The notes under the pieces are model-generated. The model had not been told where the DNA came from. It saw nothing but the letters and a program-made list of their open reading frames with translations, and ran no database searches. A program made the translations under genes and the position numbers. From Flectobacillus sp. BAB-3569 (GTDB lineage: Bacteria > Bacteroidota > Bacteroidia > Cytophagales > Spirosomataceae), in assembly GCF_002270355.1 (NCBI RefSeq), contig NZ_NJFZ01000009.1, positions 186,001-250,000 of the forward strand: a stretch of 64,000 nucleotides of DNA, written 5' to 3'. Positions 43,777 to 52,795 of this stretch are shown here, piece by piece; positions within the stretch are counted from its first letter, which is position 1; every line of letters begins with the position of its first letter.

Positions 43777-43931
43777 TTAATAGTGCAAAATCGAATTCGA
43801 TAATTCAAGATTCGGTTTTCAGCTATGGGCGCTTTGCTAAAATATTTCTCATTAATTCATAGAAGTTTTTGGCTGCTGGCCTAATGTCTATAAAATTCAA
43901 GTAATTCTGAATGTAAATTGCTAATAATTAA
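43773..43931 (+). mobile_element. family A MITE-like element overlapping a stop codon
   Basis: The left end TTAATTAATAGTGCAAAATC (43773) supplies the TAA stop of the GT2 gene. The middle keeps GGTTTTCAGCTATGGGCGCT and the degenerated CTGCTGGCCTAATG core. The right end TAAATTGCTAATAATTAA (43914-43931) is an inexact inverted copy of the left. It is a diverged copy of the elements at 19552 and 57552. Confidence 0.55.
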
Positions 43932-44481
43932 CCATTTGCGTTCACATGTAGAAGTATACTTAGGATTATAAAAACCATTTATTTCGGATATCGAACGTTG
44001 GGTTTCGGAAGCGTAAACTTCTATATTGCCGAAATCCAACATGCCAAATGTGGAACAATTAGAAATCCTACGGGCAGTACTAATTTATAACTCAGTGCTA
44101 CTGCTTAAGCTGTAAAATACTGAAAGCCAATTATTAGTGCATGTGAGTATTAGATATTCTCAGGTTCAATACACTCAATTTTAGTGCTTAAGTTCTGATA
44201 TCCCAATCCTGTCAAAGGAATAGAGGGCAGAAAGTGTACTTATCTTCATTAATAATATTCTCCATTCATTCTACTCTTTCATAAACTTCATGAAGACATA
44301 TTCGTGTTGCAGGTCCTACGCCATTAGTGAACTGTATCAGAATATTTCATATTCTTCAGACAAAATGCTCAAAAGCTAGACAACCAAAACCTTTAAATTT
44401 TGGTCATGAAAGCTGACGGAGGGTTGTATGCTTAATTTATGTATAAGCTATCAGTCCTTTTAACATTAATCATTGATAATT
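43932..44481. other. 550-base gap before the secreted esterase
   Basis: No gene found. A 12-bp inverted repeat (GTTGGGTTTCGG at 43997 with CCGAAATCCAAC at 44029) forms a hairpin. The rest is AT-rich without a recognised promoter. Confidence 0.4.
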
Positions 44482-47307
44482 ATGAGCAATTTTTATTCAT
44501 TTTCAAAATTGCTAGGCTTGGTTGGTTCAATACTCTTTCTTTCAAATAGTACATTTTCTCAAAAAATAGATAATATTATTTTTAGGGATTTACCGCAAGA
44601 ATCTCAACTATTTCCACGTGATGCCAATAATTTAGCCAATATTCCTATTGCGGGGACTGTTGTGCAAAATGGATACTCTTATGTCTCGGTAAGCTTTTCA
44701 AGAGAGGGTAAACCATTTACTTATGCAAAAGGAGTCATCAGCTATCCGACAAACTCATCCACAGGAAGTTTTACGATTCCTAATATCTATATAAAAGCAG
44801 AACCAGCTGAATATGAATGCAATATCTATTTGGTGAAAGGGAGTGATTCAACTCTGCTTGTTACCCGTAAGCACCTAGTGGCAGGTGATTTTTATGTGGT
44901 CAATGGGCAATCCAATGCATATGCTTTTAATATTGGAAATGAGCCTTATTATGAGTCTAATCCATATATTCGAACATTTGGTGTTAACATGGGTAAAGAC
45001 TCTGATACTTTGTGGACTAGTCCAAGCCCACAAGTAGGAGCTTGGGCATTGGCACTGCAAAAATATATTATTCAAAATACAGGAATACCAACTTGCATAA
45101 TCAATGGGGCAGTACCAGGGACGAGTATAGCTTTACATTTTAGAGACAATCAGAATCCAACTAATTTAGGTACAATTTATGGCTCATTATTGTATCGGAT
45201 TCAAAAAGCTAAAGCCACAAATTACATCCGTGCATTTATCTGGGCTCAAGGTGAGAATGATACTTTTGAGCACTCTACTACTTACCCCGATGATTTTAGA
45301 AAATTGTATCAATCTTGGCAAATAGATTTTCCAAAAGTAGAGCAATATATTGTTTTCCAAAATAATGTTTTACCATTGCCAACCCTAACTGGAGCTAGTA
45401 TTCGTAATTTTCAGAGAATGACTCCTAGTCTGTTTAGTAAAACCGAGGTTTTTTCTCAAATCGGAATAGAAACAATCGATGGGATTCACCATTCTAATCA
45501 AGGGTATTTTCGCATAGCTTCAGAGTTGTATAAAATTTTAGCGCCTAAGTTTTATGGTGCTCAAGATGACCCAAATAATCACTCTCCAAATGTTAAACGG
45601 GCTTATTTTACCAATAGCCAACATACTGCTATCGCATTAGAATTTCCTGTTGGAACTACAATGATTGCTGTTCCAGACACTATTATAAAAAGCCCAGCAA
45701 CAGGTAATACGGTGACCTTGGGCATAAAAGATTATATTTACTTTGATAATGATGAAACAAAAGTTTCAACCATTTCGGACATTTCTTATCAAGGAAATAA
45801 AGTGATATTAACTTTTACAAATCCTATTTCCTATTCAAAAATAGACTACCTCCCAGCTCGTTATTATACGAATGATTTCCAGAAATTTATGGGGCCGTGT
45901 TTACGCTCCAAAAATTATGTAAATGCTTGTTCCTTTTATGATCTTGCAATAGACCATGAAAATACTGCACCAATTACAAACCCGACTCTTGGTGCTCAAG
46001 TTTTATATCACAACCAAGGCAAATTATATTGGAATCAGGTAGATAGGGCTATCTCTACTGTATTGGAAGTAGAACAGGCTGATGGTTATCATGTAATAAC
46101 GACTCTGGATACTTCTGTAACTGTTTGGAATTTATCTAATCTTTTACCCAATACAGTTTATAAATATAGAATAAAAGCGATTTCGGCAACAGCTATATCA
46201 GACTATGTATATGTCACCTTAACTACCCCAGCAATGCTAGTAACACCTAAGCTTGAAGGTTCACAAGTGGCGATTAATCAAAATAGAGTAACTTGGAATG
46301 ATATTTTGGGAACCTCAAAATATGTGTTAGAAAGAGCGACTGGACTTGGTGTATTTGAAAAGGTTGGAGAATTTGCTTCCAACGTAACCTCTTATGTAGA
46401 TGGTGGGATTAAACTAGGTAACTCTTATACATATCGCCTCAAAGCTTATGGAGTTTTAACCGAATCTGAAGCGGCCGTAGTAGCTATTTTAGTAAAAAAT
46501 GAATTAAGTGTTCCCACAATTTCCCTCACCTCTGTGTATTCCTCTGCCAATGGCGTTTCTGTTGTGTCTCTAAGCTGGAAGTCGATTACTGGTGCTACCA
46601 ATTATAGTTTGGAGAGAAAACAATCAGATAAAGCTTATCAAATCATTACAAATTTAGATAATTCACAAACGAGCTACAAAGAACAAAATTTACTTCCTGC
46701 TACCACCTATGTCTACCGTATAAAGGCGGTAGGTGTATTGACAGAATCAAAATATGATTCTATAATTGTGTTAACTCCGAATGTATTAGCGACTCCGAAC
46801 TTGACTGTAGATGAAAATTTAGGAAATAAAACCCTATCGATTCGTTGGAATGCAATTGCTGGGGCGACTTCATATCAATTAACTCGAACTATAGCTGGTT
46901 CAACAGAGAGTTTGAAAGCTAATGTTAGCGCTACCTCATTGATAGATTCAGCTTTTGTCCAAAAAGCTAATTATACCTATACTGTACAAGCCTTTGGTAT
47001 TAATACCGAATCTGCCATTGCGACGAAAACATTTGTAACGTCCTTAATTTTAGCGAATGAGCCTCTGGTTGTGGAGTCACTGGTTTACCCGAATCCATGT
47101 AGCGAGTTTATGTCGATACGACTACCATATGTCACTTCGGGAAAGGTAGAAATTATAGATATTCAAGGAAGCATACTGAAAACTCTTGATTTTAAGAATC
47201 AAGAGTTACTAGAACTCTCAGTCCAAAATCTACCTGCTGGTATGTATATTACTAGGGTTCAAACCACTAAAGCAAATTGGGTTACAAAGATGAAGGTTGT
47301 TCATTAA
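44482..47307 (+). CDS. secreted SGNH/SASA carbohydrate esterase with FN3 modules and T9SS tail
   Basis: The 941-residue product starts at the ATG at 44482; the longer frame opens with TTG. After a signal peptide (to about 27), the esterase domain has the nucleophile block VVNGQSNAYAF (S144), GAVPGTSI, WAQGEND (256-262) and the D-x-x-H block DGIHHSNQGY (D333, H336), as in sialate O-acetylesterase/CE6 proteins. Four fibronectin type III-like modules follow (about 500-870), repeating a pattern like TYVYRIKAVGVLTES. The end, VYPNPCSEFMSIRLPY ... LPAGMYITRVQTTKANW, is a type A sorting domain for type IX secretion. It is thus a surface or secreted deacetylase. Confidence 0.88.
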   Translation: MSNFYSFSKLLGLVGSILFLSNSTFSQKIDNIIFRDLPQESQLFPRDANNLANIPIAGTVVQNGYSYVSVSFSREGKPFTYAKGVISYPTNSSTGSFTIPNIYIKAEPAEYECNIYLVKGSDSTLLVTRKHLVAGDFYVVNGQSNAYAFNIGNEPYYESNPYIRTFGVNMGKDSDTLWTSPSPQVGAWALALQKYIIQNTGIPTCIINGAVPGTSIALHFRDNQNPTNLGTIYGSLLYRIQKAKATNYIRAFIWAQGENDTFEHSTTYPDDFRKLYQSWQIDFPKVEQYIVFQNNVLPLPTLTGASIRNFQRMTPSLFSKTEVFSQIGIETIDGIHHSNQGYFRIASELYKILAPKFYGAQDDPNNHSPNVKRAYFTNSQHTAIALEFPVGTTMIAVPDTIIKSPATGNTVTLGIKDYIYFDNDETKVSTISDISYQGNKVILTFTNPISYSKIDYLPARYYTNDFQKFMGPCLRSKNYVNACSFYDLAIDHENTAPITNPTLGAQVLYHNQGKLYWNQVDRAISTVLEVEQADGYHVITTLDTSVTVWNLSNLLPNTVYKYRIKAISATAISDYVYVTLTTPAMLVTPKLEGSQVAINQNRVTWNDILGTSKYVLERATGLGVFEKVGEFASNVTSYVDGGIKLGNSYTYRLKAYGVLTESEAAVVAILVKNELSVPTISLTSVYSSANGVSVVSLSWKSITGATNYSLERKQSDKAYQIITNLDNSQTSYKEQNLLPATTYVYRIKAVGVLTESKYDSIIVLTPNVLATPNLTVDENLGNKTLSIRWNAIAGATSYQLTRTIAGSTESLKANVSATSLIDSAFVQKANYTYTVQAFGINTESAIATKTFVTSLILANEPLVVESLVYPNPCSEFMSIRLPYVTSGKVEIIDIQGSILKTLDFKNQELLELSVQNLPAGMYITRVQTTKANWVTKMKVVH

Positions 47308-47333
47308 TTGACTTTAGTATAAAAACTTGCATC

Positions 47334-47380
47334 AAAAGCCGAATTGGAAATTATTATTCCGATTCGGCTTTATTTTTATT
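47334..47380 (+). terminator. terminator of the secreted esterase gene
   Basis: AAAGCCGAATTGGAA pairs with TTCCGATTCGGCTTT (one wobble pair) followed by ATTTTTATT. Confidence 0.8.
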
Positions 47381-47477
47381 GGAGCTGTGAAAAGTTTTTG
47401 ATTATGAGGTAGTTAATCAATACAATGTTATCTTGCAAAAATATGATAATACCCCAACTTTACTCAAAACCTACTTT

Positions 47478-48074
47478 ATGATAAAGCCCATTTATGTTTA
47501 TGACCAGCAGATACTAGAGCAACCATGTCCTGACGTACCTCATAACTCGCCAATACTTACTAATTTGATACTTGACTTGTGGGATACCATGCGTAATGCC
47601 CAAGGATGTGGACTTTCTGCGCCACAAATAGGAGTATCCTACAGTGTTTTTATCATCGACAGCAAAAGTGTTTTTCAGTCTATTGGTAAGGCGTTTAGAC
47701 ATAAATATTATGAGCCTGATGATACAGGAATTACTGAAACTTTTATCAATGCAAAACTGGTTCAAACTTCTAGTGAGATTTGGACTGCAAAGGAGGGATG
47801 CTTGAGTTTACCCAGTTTGGTTCGTGATGTGAGTCGTCCTTGGAAAATCAAGATTAGTTATTTGAACCAAAATCTTGAAAAACAAGAGTGCGAATTTACT
47901 GGACTAACTGCTCGTATGATTCTTCACGAACTTGATCATATCAATGGGGTATTGTTGTTAGCCCATCTCTTACCATTTTCACAGAAAATGCTTTATTTTA
48001 AATTGAAATCAATCAAAAACGGGAAAGTGAAAGTAACTTACCCAACTATGAAAAAACAAAAATTAGTAGCATAA
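47478..48074 (+). CDS. def: peptide deformylase
   Basis: The 198-residue enzyme starts at the ATG at 47478; the longer frame begins with TTG. All three motifs are present: GCGLSAPQ (43-50), EGCLSLP with metal ligand C108, and HELDH (150-154). It removes the formyl group from new N-terminal methionines in the cytoplasm. The C-terminus has an extra basic tail (SIKNGKVKVTYPTMKKQKL). The gene lies 30 bases before a DUF1343 gene in the same direction, an unexpected partner. Whether it is the only def copy cannot be known here. Confidence 0.92.
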   Translation: MIKPIYVYDQQILEQPCPDVPHNSPILTNLILDLWDTMRNAQGCGLSAPQIGVSYSVFIIDSKSVFQSIGKAFRHKYYEPDDTGITETFINAKLVQTSSEIWTAKEGCLSLPSLVRDVSRPWKIKISYLNQNLEKQECEFTGLTARMILHELDHINGVLLLAHLLPFSQKMLYFKLKSIKNGKVKVTYPTMKKQKLVA

Positions 48075-48104
48075 TCCTATGGCTAAAATTTTGGGTGAAC
48101 AGTT

Positions 48105-49268
48105 ATGAAATCAACGATACAATTTGGCGTAGATCATTTAATGGCAAATTTTGACCCTTTAAAATTTGGAAAAATAGGGTTAGTGTCAAATGATGCGGCA
48201 TTCACCTCATCAGGAAAACGCTCTCGAATAACACTCTTAGAAGCTGGGTTTGAGATTACAAAACTATTTTCTCCAGAGCACGGCATCTCTGCCAAAGGCG
48301 CTGATGGTGCCTTTATGCCCAATGGAACAGATTTGTCTACAGATTTACCGATTGTAAGTTTATATGGTGAAAAATTAGCCCCTTCAAAAGCAGATTTAGA
48401 TGAAATAGATACCGTATTCTTCGATGTTCCAGATATTGGCTTACGATATTATACCTATCTCTGGACTTTATCTTACGTATTAGAGGAATGTTCCAGAAAT
48501 CAAAAACGCCTAGTAATTTTAGATAGACCCAATCCACTTTCGGGAGTTATTGAGGGACCAATGCTTGATGAAGAACGTTGTTCGTCGTTTATTGGTAGAT
48601 GGGATATTCCTGTTCGACACGGCTGTACCTTGGGAGAATTGGCTAAATTGTTTAATTCAGAAAAACAACTAAAGGTAAATTTGCAAATTATTCCTTGTCT
48701 TAATTGGCAAAAGAATATGTTTTTTAATGATTGGAATCTCGATTTTCAACCAACTTCACCAGCAATACTGTCTTGGGAATGTATGCTTGCTTATCCCGTT
48801 ACTGCTTATTTGGAAGCCACCAATTTAAGTGATGGAAGAGGTTCTGATACTCCATTTGCCCAAATTGGAGCTCCCTGGCTTATTGATATTGACTTGACAA
48901 GATTTTCAGAAATAACAAGAGCCATTGATTTTCAGCCTTGTCAATTTATTCCAGAGGAGGGTAAATTTCGAGGCGAACTTTGTTTGGGCATAAAGCTTAA
49001 GGTGACAAATCCATCACTTTATCATCCTACGCTAGCAGGATTATGTTTGATAAAAACGATAAGGGAACAATACCCCAAATATTTTGCTTGGAAACCATAT
49101 CCAACAAGAGCCAATCCCGCGGGTACTCGTCATCTGGACTTATTATTGGGTGTTTTTGAGGCAGAAAAGCTGTTTGATTTACCTTGGAATGCATTTCTTT
49201 CTAGCGTACTTGATTTGACGAATACTAATAAATGGCAGGAAAGAGTTAAACCGCATTTACTTTACTAA
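48105..49268 (+). CDS. namZ: DUF1343 protein, NamZ-type exo-muramidase
   Basis: The 387-residue protein matches DUF1343: GKIGLVSNDAAFTSSGKRS, then LFSPEHGISAKGADGAF, FDVPDIGLRYYTYLWTL, LDRPNPLSG and the C-terminal YPTRANPAGTRHLDLLLG. The family member NamZ is an exo-beta-N-acetylmuramidase that releases MurNAc from peptidoglycan fragments. No signal peptide is seen in this copy (MKSTIQFGVDHLMANF), so a cytoplasmic recycling role is inferred. The closing distance to the peptide deformylase gene suggests one transcript. Confidence 0.85.
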   Translation: MKSTIQFGVDHLMANFDPLKFGKIGLVSNDAAFTSSGKRSRITLLEAGFEITKLFSPEHGISAKGADGAFMPNGTDLSTDLPIVSLYGEKLAPSKADLDEIDTVFFDVPDIGLRYYTYLWTLSYVLEECSRNQKRLVILDRPNPLSGVIEGPMLDEERCSSFIGRWDIPVRHGCTLGELAKLFNSEKQLKVNLQIIPCLNWQKNMFFNDWNLDFQPTSPAILSWECMLAYPVTAYLEATNLSDGRGSDTPFAQIGAPWLIDIDLTRFSEITRAIDFQPCQFIPEEGKFRGELCLGIKLKVTNPSLYHPTLAGLCLIKTIREQYPKYFAWKPYPTRANPAGTRHLDLLLGVFEAEKLFDLPWNAFLSSVLDLTNTNKWQERVKPHLLY

Positions 49269-49357
49269 ACATGAGATTGTTTATTGAAATCTTATCAAAA
49301 ACTTAGGTTTTAAAAGGTTTGTACTAACGTCAGAGTTAAAGAGTCCAAGTAAAAATG

Positions 49358-49365
49358 TAGTTTTG
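49358..49365 (+). promoter_or_regulatory. -7 promoter element TAGTTTTG
   Basis: TAnnTTTG match 20 bases before the ATG of the AAA-ATPase gene; no -33 TTG at the usual distance. Confidence 0.4.
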
Positions 49366-49385
49366 CATATAGAAAAGAAAAGGAC

Positions 49386-50906
49386 ATGATACAAAAATAT
49401 CCAGTAGGAATTCAAGATTTTGGAGAGCTACGTACAGGAGGGTATTTGTACGTAGATAAGACCGAATATGTTTATCGCTTAGCGACTGAAGGGAAGTATT
49501 ACTTTCTATCTCGTCCCCGTCGATTTGGCAAGTCGCTGCTTATAAGCACTTTGGAGAGTTTATTTTTGTCGAAGAGAGAACTCTTCGAAGGATTATACAT
49601 TGAAGATAAATGGGATTGGAGCCAGCGTTATCCCATCATTCGTATTTCATTTAGCAATATCGGCCATAAAGAAAAAGGGCTTTACCAAGCTATTGACGAC
49701 CAATTAGATAAAATTGCTGAGAGTTATGCAATAGTACTTACAGAAAGTGTAATCAGTGGAAAGTTTAAAGAATTGATAGAGCAGCTATCGGCCTCTAGAG
49801 GTAAGGTTGTGGTTTTAATTGACGAGTACGATAAACCGATTATTGATTATTTAGGAGATGAAACAGCCAAAGCTATAGAGAATAGAGATGTGATGAAAAT
49901 CTTTTATTCAATATTGAAAGATGCAGATCCTCATTTGAAGTTAGTTTTTATCACTGGAGTATCGAAGTTTTCGCGTGTCAGTATCTTTTCGGATTTGAAT
50001 AATCTGACAGATATAACAATGAGTCAGCATTTCTCAGGAAGTTGTGGTATATCCGAACAAGAACTAGAATCTTGTTTTGAAGAGGAGTTAAAAGTGTATG
50101 ATAAAGATCGGATTAAAGAGTGGTATAATGGATATTCTTGGGATTTATCAACGAGTGTTTACAACCCTTTTTCGTTGATGCACTTTTTCAGAGAGGGGCG
50201 TTTTCAAAACTTTTGGTTTGAAACTGGTACGCCTACATTTTTGATAAAATTAGCAGAAAAGGGTCAGCTGTATGATTTTGAAGAGATAGAAATTGGAGGC
50301 AATGCCTTGAGTTCTTACGATATCCAAAAGCTAGAGATTATTCCGTTGATGTTTCAGACAGGCTATTTGACGATGAAGTCTTATAGCGAAATGAGTGATG
50401 TATATGTATTAGGTTATCCTAATAAAGAAGTTCGTAAGTCATACATCGAAGTGCTGATGTCCTCTTACAGTCATAGCGATTTAGGATTTGGGGTAGTTTA
50501 TGTCGATAAAATTCGACAATATTTAGAGAAAGGAGAGGTAGAAAGAGTTGAGTCAATCTTAAATACAATCTTCAAATCTTTACCTTATGAGCTTTGGCAG
50601 GGAGAGAATGAGCACTTTTACCATGCGATTATTCATTTAACGTTTACCCTTTTGGGAGTTTATGTACAGTCCGAAGTACAGACATCCGATGGTCGTATGG
50701 ATGCCCTTATCCGATTGAAAGATTATGTTTATTGTATAGAGTTCAAGTTAGATGAGTCAGCTATCAAAGCAATAGAACAGATAAAGGCGAAGGGATATTT
50801 AGCTCCTTTTGCTTATGAGGATAAGAAATTGATTGCCATAGGAATAAACTTTTCCCGAGAAAAGAAAAAGGTAGAAGAGTTGAAATGGGAGGAGGTAAAT
50901 TTTTAA
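49386..50906 (+). CDS. AAA-ATPase-like / PD-(D/E)XK nuclease protein
   Basis: The 506-residue protein starts IQKYPVGIQDFGELRTGGYLYVDKTEYVY, the usual start of PF09820 (AAA-ATPase_like). It has a Walker A-like RPRRFGKSLL, a Walker B VVVLIDEYDKP and the C-terminal PDDEXK_9 core DGRMDALIRLKDYVYCIEFK, with D, E and K in place. The family is widely expanded in Bacteroidota as scattered single genes. Its role is not established; a defence or mobile-element origin is often suspected. It has a near-consensus promoter of its own and no partner genes. Confidence 0.87.
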   Translation: MIQKYPVGIQDFGELRTGGYLYVDKTEYVYRLATEGKYYFLSRPRRFGKSLLISTLESLFLSKRELFEGLYIEDKWDWSQRYPIIRISFSNIGHKEKGLYQAIDDQLDKIAESYAIVLTESVISGKFKELIEQLSASRGKVVVLIDEYDKPIIDYLGDETAKAIENRDVMKIFYSILKDADPHLKLVFITGVSKFSRVSIFSDLNNLTDITMSQHFSGSCGISEQELESCFEEELKVYDKDRIKEWYNGYSWDLSTSVYNPFSLMHFFREGRFQNFWFETGTPTFLIKLAEKGQLYDFEEIEIGGNALSSYDIQKLEIIPLMFQTGYLTMKSYSEMSDVYVLGYPNKEVRKSYIEVLMSSYSHSDLGFGVVYVDKIRQYLEKGEVERVESILNTIFKSLPYELWQGENEHFYHAIIHLTFTLLGVYVQSEVQTSDGRMDALIRLKDYVYCIEFKLDESAIKAIEQIKAKGYLAPFAYEDKKLIAIGINFSREKKKVEELKWEEVNF

Positions 50907-51004
50907 TGATGATTTATTAGTCCTGATTTTAAGATTATTAATACTCTAAGGTTGAAGTTGTTTTTAGGTATTGTTAGCAACTATTGCATACGATAAATAT
51001 CTCT

Positions 51005-51292
51005 TTACAATTTAATCTCCACCATTTTTTTCCACAGACTCAGTGAAATGGCGGTTTCTTCTGAAGACTCATCAAAGTATATCCAACTATCACAGGCTTC
51101 GGATAATATTCTTAAGGTCTCACAATTTTTCTTACTTATGAAGTCTTGTCCATAGGCCTGTTCTCCGTTAATAACAGCATTCCATAAAGCATACTCTAAG
51201 CCTTGCATCCAAGAGGCTGCATAGCATTTCTCAGAGATTTCGCTCATATAATAGGCTAACTCTCTTTGGGTATTCGTCAAATCTGCTATCAT
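51005..51292 (-). CDS. small hypothetical protein
   Basis: The 95-residue acidic protein starts with ATG at 51292 (MIADLTNTQRELAYYMSEIS). It is entirely helical in appearance, with a Trp/Tyr-rich middle (SWMQGLEYALWNAVINGEQAYG). No domain is recognised, but composition and codon use look like a real gene and it does not overlap anything. It is convergent with the AAA-ATPase gene. Confidence 0.6.
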   Translation of the reverse strand: MIADLTNTQRELAYYMSEISEKCYAASWMQGLEYALWNAVINGEQAYGQDFISKKNCETLRILSEACDSWIYFDESSEETAISLSLWKKMVEIKL

Positions 51293-51429
51293 TTGAACTA
51301 CTTTAAATTAGTTTTGAATGAAGATGGATAGATTTTGCTAGCAAACAGCAAAACAAAAATCATCCCGAATTTAGCGATTTTGTGATTTAGCGATGAGTGA
51401 TTATGTAAAAATTTGTATTCTCTCTGTAG

Positions 51430-51448
51430 AGACGCAATGATTGCGTCT
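51430..51448. repeat. AGACGCAAT-type 19-base palindrome
   Basis: AGACGCAAT and ATTGCGTCT flank a single central G, preceded by CTCTGTAG. The GC-rich arms stand out in AT-rich DNA and resemble a dispersed GAGACGCAAT repeat known to me from other genomes; only one copy is in this window. Confidence 0.4.
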
Positions 51449-51476
51449 TAAGCCAAGTTATATCTAACATTTTAGC

Positions 51477-51520
51477 ATCAAAAAAGCGGTCGAAAAATAT
51501 TTTTTGACCGCTTTTTTGAT
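51477..51520 (-). terminator. terminator of the quinone-reductase-like gene
   Basis: A perfect 15-bp stem (ATCAAAAAAGCGGTC with GACCGCTTTTTTGAT) with T-runs on both strands, about 165 bases after the stop at 51686. Confidence 0.75.
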
Positions 51521-51685
51521 AAAAACTTGGAGAATAATCCCAATCCTAAAAATTTGGGATGACTCATATTTTGTAATGTTATTTGTGATTAAGTAAGAGA
51601 ACGCTATCTTTCATATGCAATTTGGCTATGACCATTTGATTATCTTCAAATAACGAATATACGATTAACAAATAACGTCTTTTAC

Positions 51686-52540
51686 TTATGACAAACTTGC
51701 CAATGTCTCTTTCACTGTCTCAGCCAAAGAAGTAGTTGGGCGACCGATTAAGGCTGATAACGTTTTAGAGTCATCAAACAAATCTCCTTGTGATGCACTT
51801 ACATCCCAACTAGCAATCGCTTGAGCAAAAAACTCAGGTAAGCCAAAGCTTGTCAAAATCTTGGCATATTCAGCCTCTGGAAGGTTTGCGTAAAGAATCG
51901 CTTTGCCAGTTTGTGCCGAAATTTCAGCCGCTAAATCTGTCAAAGTATAGGCTGTATCGCCAGCCAATTCGTACACTTTTCCGTCATGACCTTCGGTTGC
52001 TAACACTGTTGCTGCTGCTTCCGCAAAATCGATACGAGCTGCCGAAGAGATTTTGCCGTCGCCTGCACTACCGATAAATGCACCACCTGCCAAAGCTCCA
52101 CCAATTGAACCTGTGTAGTTTTCAGTGTACCAACCGTTACGAAGAATCGTATAAGTTAGGCCTGATTCTTTCAAGTTTTTTTCTGTGGCAACGTGTTCAA
52201 CCGCCAAGCTCAAGGTTGAAGTATCTGCATGTAATAAGCTCGTATAAACAATCTTTTTCACGCCCGCTCCTTTGGCTGAAGCTATTACATTGGCATGTTG
52301 CACCTCCCGTTGTCCAACTTCGCTACCCGAAATCAACAGAAGTGTATCAATACCTTTTAATGCTTCTACCTGTGTGGCTTTGTTGCTGTAATCAAATGCT
52401 TTTGCTTCTACGCCCAAATCGCTTGCTTTCTCAGGTGTGCGAACCAATACTACAATATTTTCTGAAGCTACTTTTTGTTTCAAACTTTCTACTACCAATT
52501 TCCCTAATTGTCCTGTAGCTGCTGTAATTCCGATTTTCAT
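51686..52540 (-). CDS. NmrA-like / NAD(P)H:quinone oxidoreductase (QorB-like)
   Basis: The 284-residue Rossmann protein begins MKIGITAATGQLGKLVVESL with the dinucleotide-binding pattern GxxATGxLG. IVVLVRTPEKASDL marks the second strand, and there is a downstream KKIVYTSLLHADTSTL. Length and sequence match the QorB/NmrA branch of atypical SDRs, which lack the YxxxK catalysis and bind NADPH to reduce quinones or act as redox sensors. It is divergent from nothing and single on its strand, with a perfect -7 element at 52619-52626. Confidence 0.86.
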   Translation of the reverse strand: MKIGITAATGQLGKLVVESLKQKVASENIVVLVRTPEKASDLGVEAKAFDYSNKATQVEALKGIDTLLLISGSEVGQREVQHANVIASAKGAGVKKIVYTSLLHADTSTLSLAVEHVATEKNLKESGLTYTILRNGWYTENYTGSIGGALAGGAFIGSAGDGKISSAARIDFAEAAATVLATEGHDGKVYELAGDTAYTLTDLAAEISAQTGKAILYANLPEAEYAKILTSFGLPEFFAQAIASWDVSASQGDLFDDSKTLSALIGRPTTSLAETVKETLASLS

Positions 52541-52618
52541 TTTTTTAATCTGTTTAAAGTTTTAGAAAAGCAGTTGAACTGAGCTTTTATCTTCAAATCA
52601 ACCGCCGATTTGATATGA

Positions 52619-52626
52619 CAAAGGTA
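52619..52626 (-). promoter_or_regulatory. -7 promoter element TACCTTTG
   Basis: Minus-strand match to TAnnTTTG, 79 bases before the ATG at 52540. A possible -33 TTG is 26 bases further up, slightly too far. Confidence 0.4.
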
Positions 52627-52795
52627 GAGCCAATCTATTTTACAGTAGTTATCAAAATAAGCGTATATAGTGTAAAAATCGGAAAGTTGGAAATTAGAAG
52701 AAATTGATATTTTGATGGATTTTGTTTTATAAAAGATGAATGTTAGCGTAAAATAAAAAGGAAGTTGTTTGGTATAGTAATGTTAAAATAAGAAT

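Larger units (their letters stand above)
51293..51685. other. 393-base gap with two palindromes
   Basis: Holds the 19-base odd palindrome at 51430-51448 and the strong hairpin terminator at 51477-51520. No gene or promoter recognised in the rest. Confidence 0.5.

Noticed and set aside
52078-52518. 146-residue frame antisense to the quinone-reductase-like gene
   Set aside because: It is complementary to a strong Rossmann-fold gene and is rich in Leu, Ser, Cys and His as expected of a shadow.
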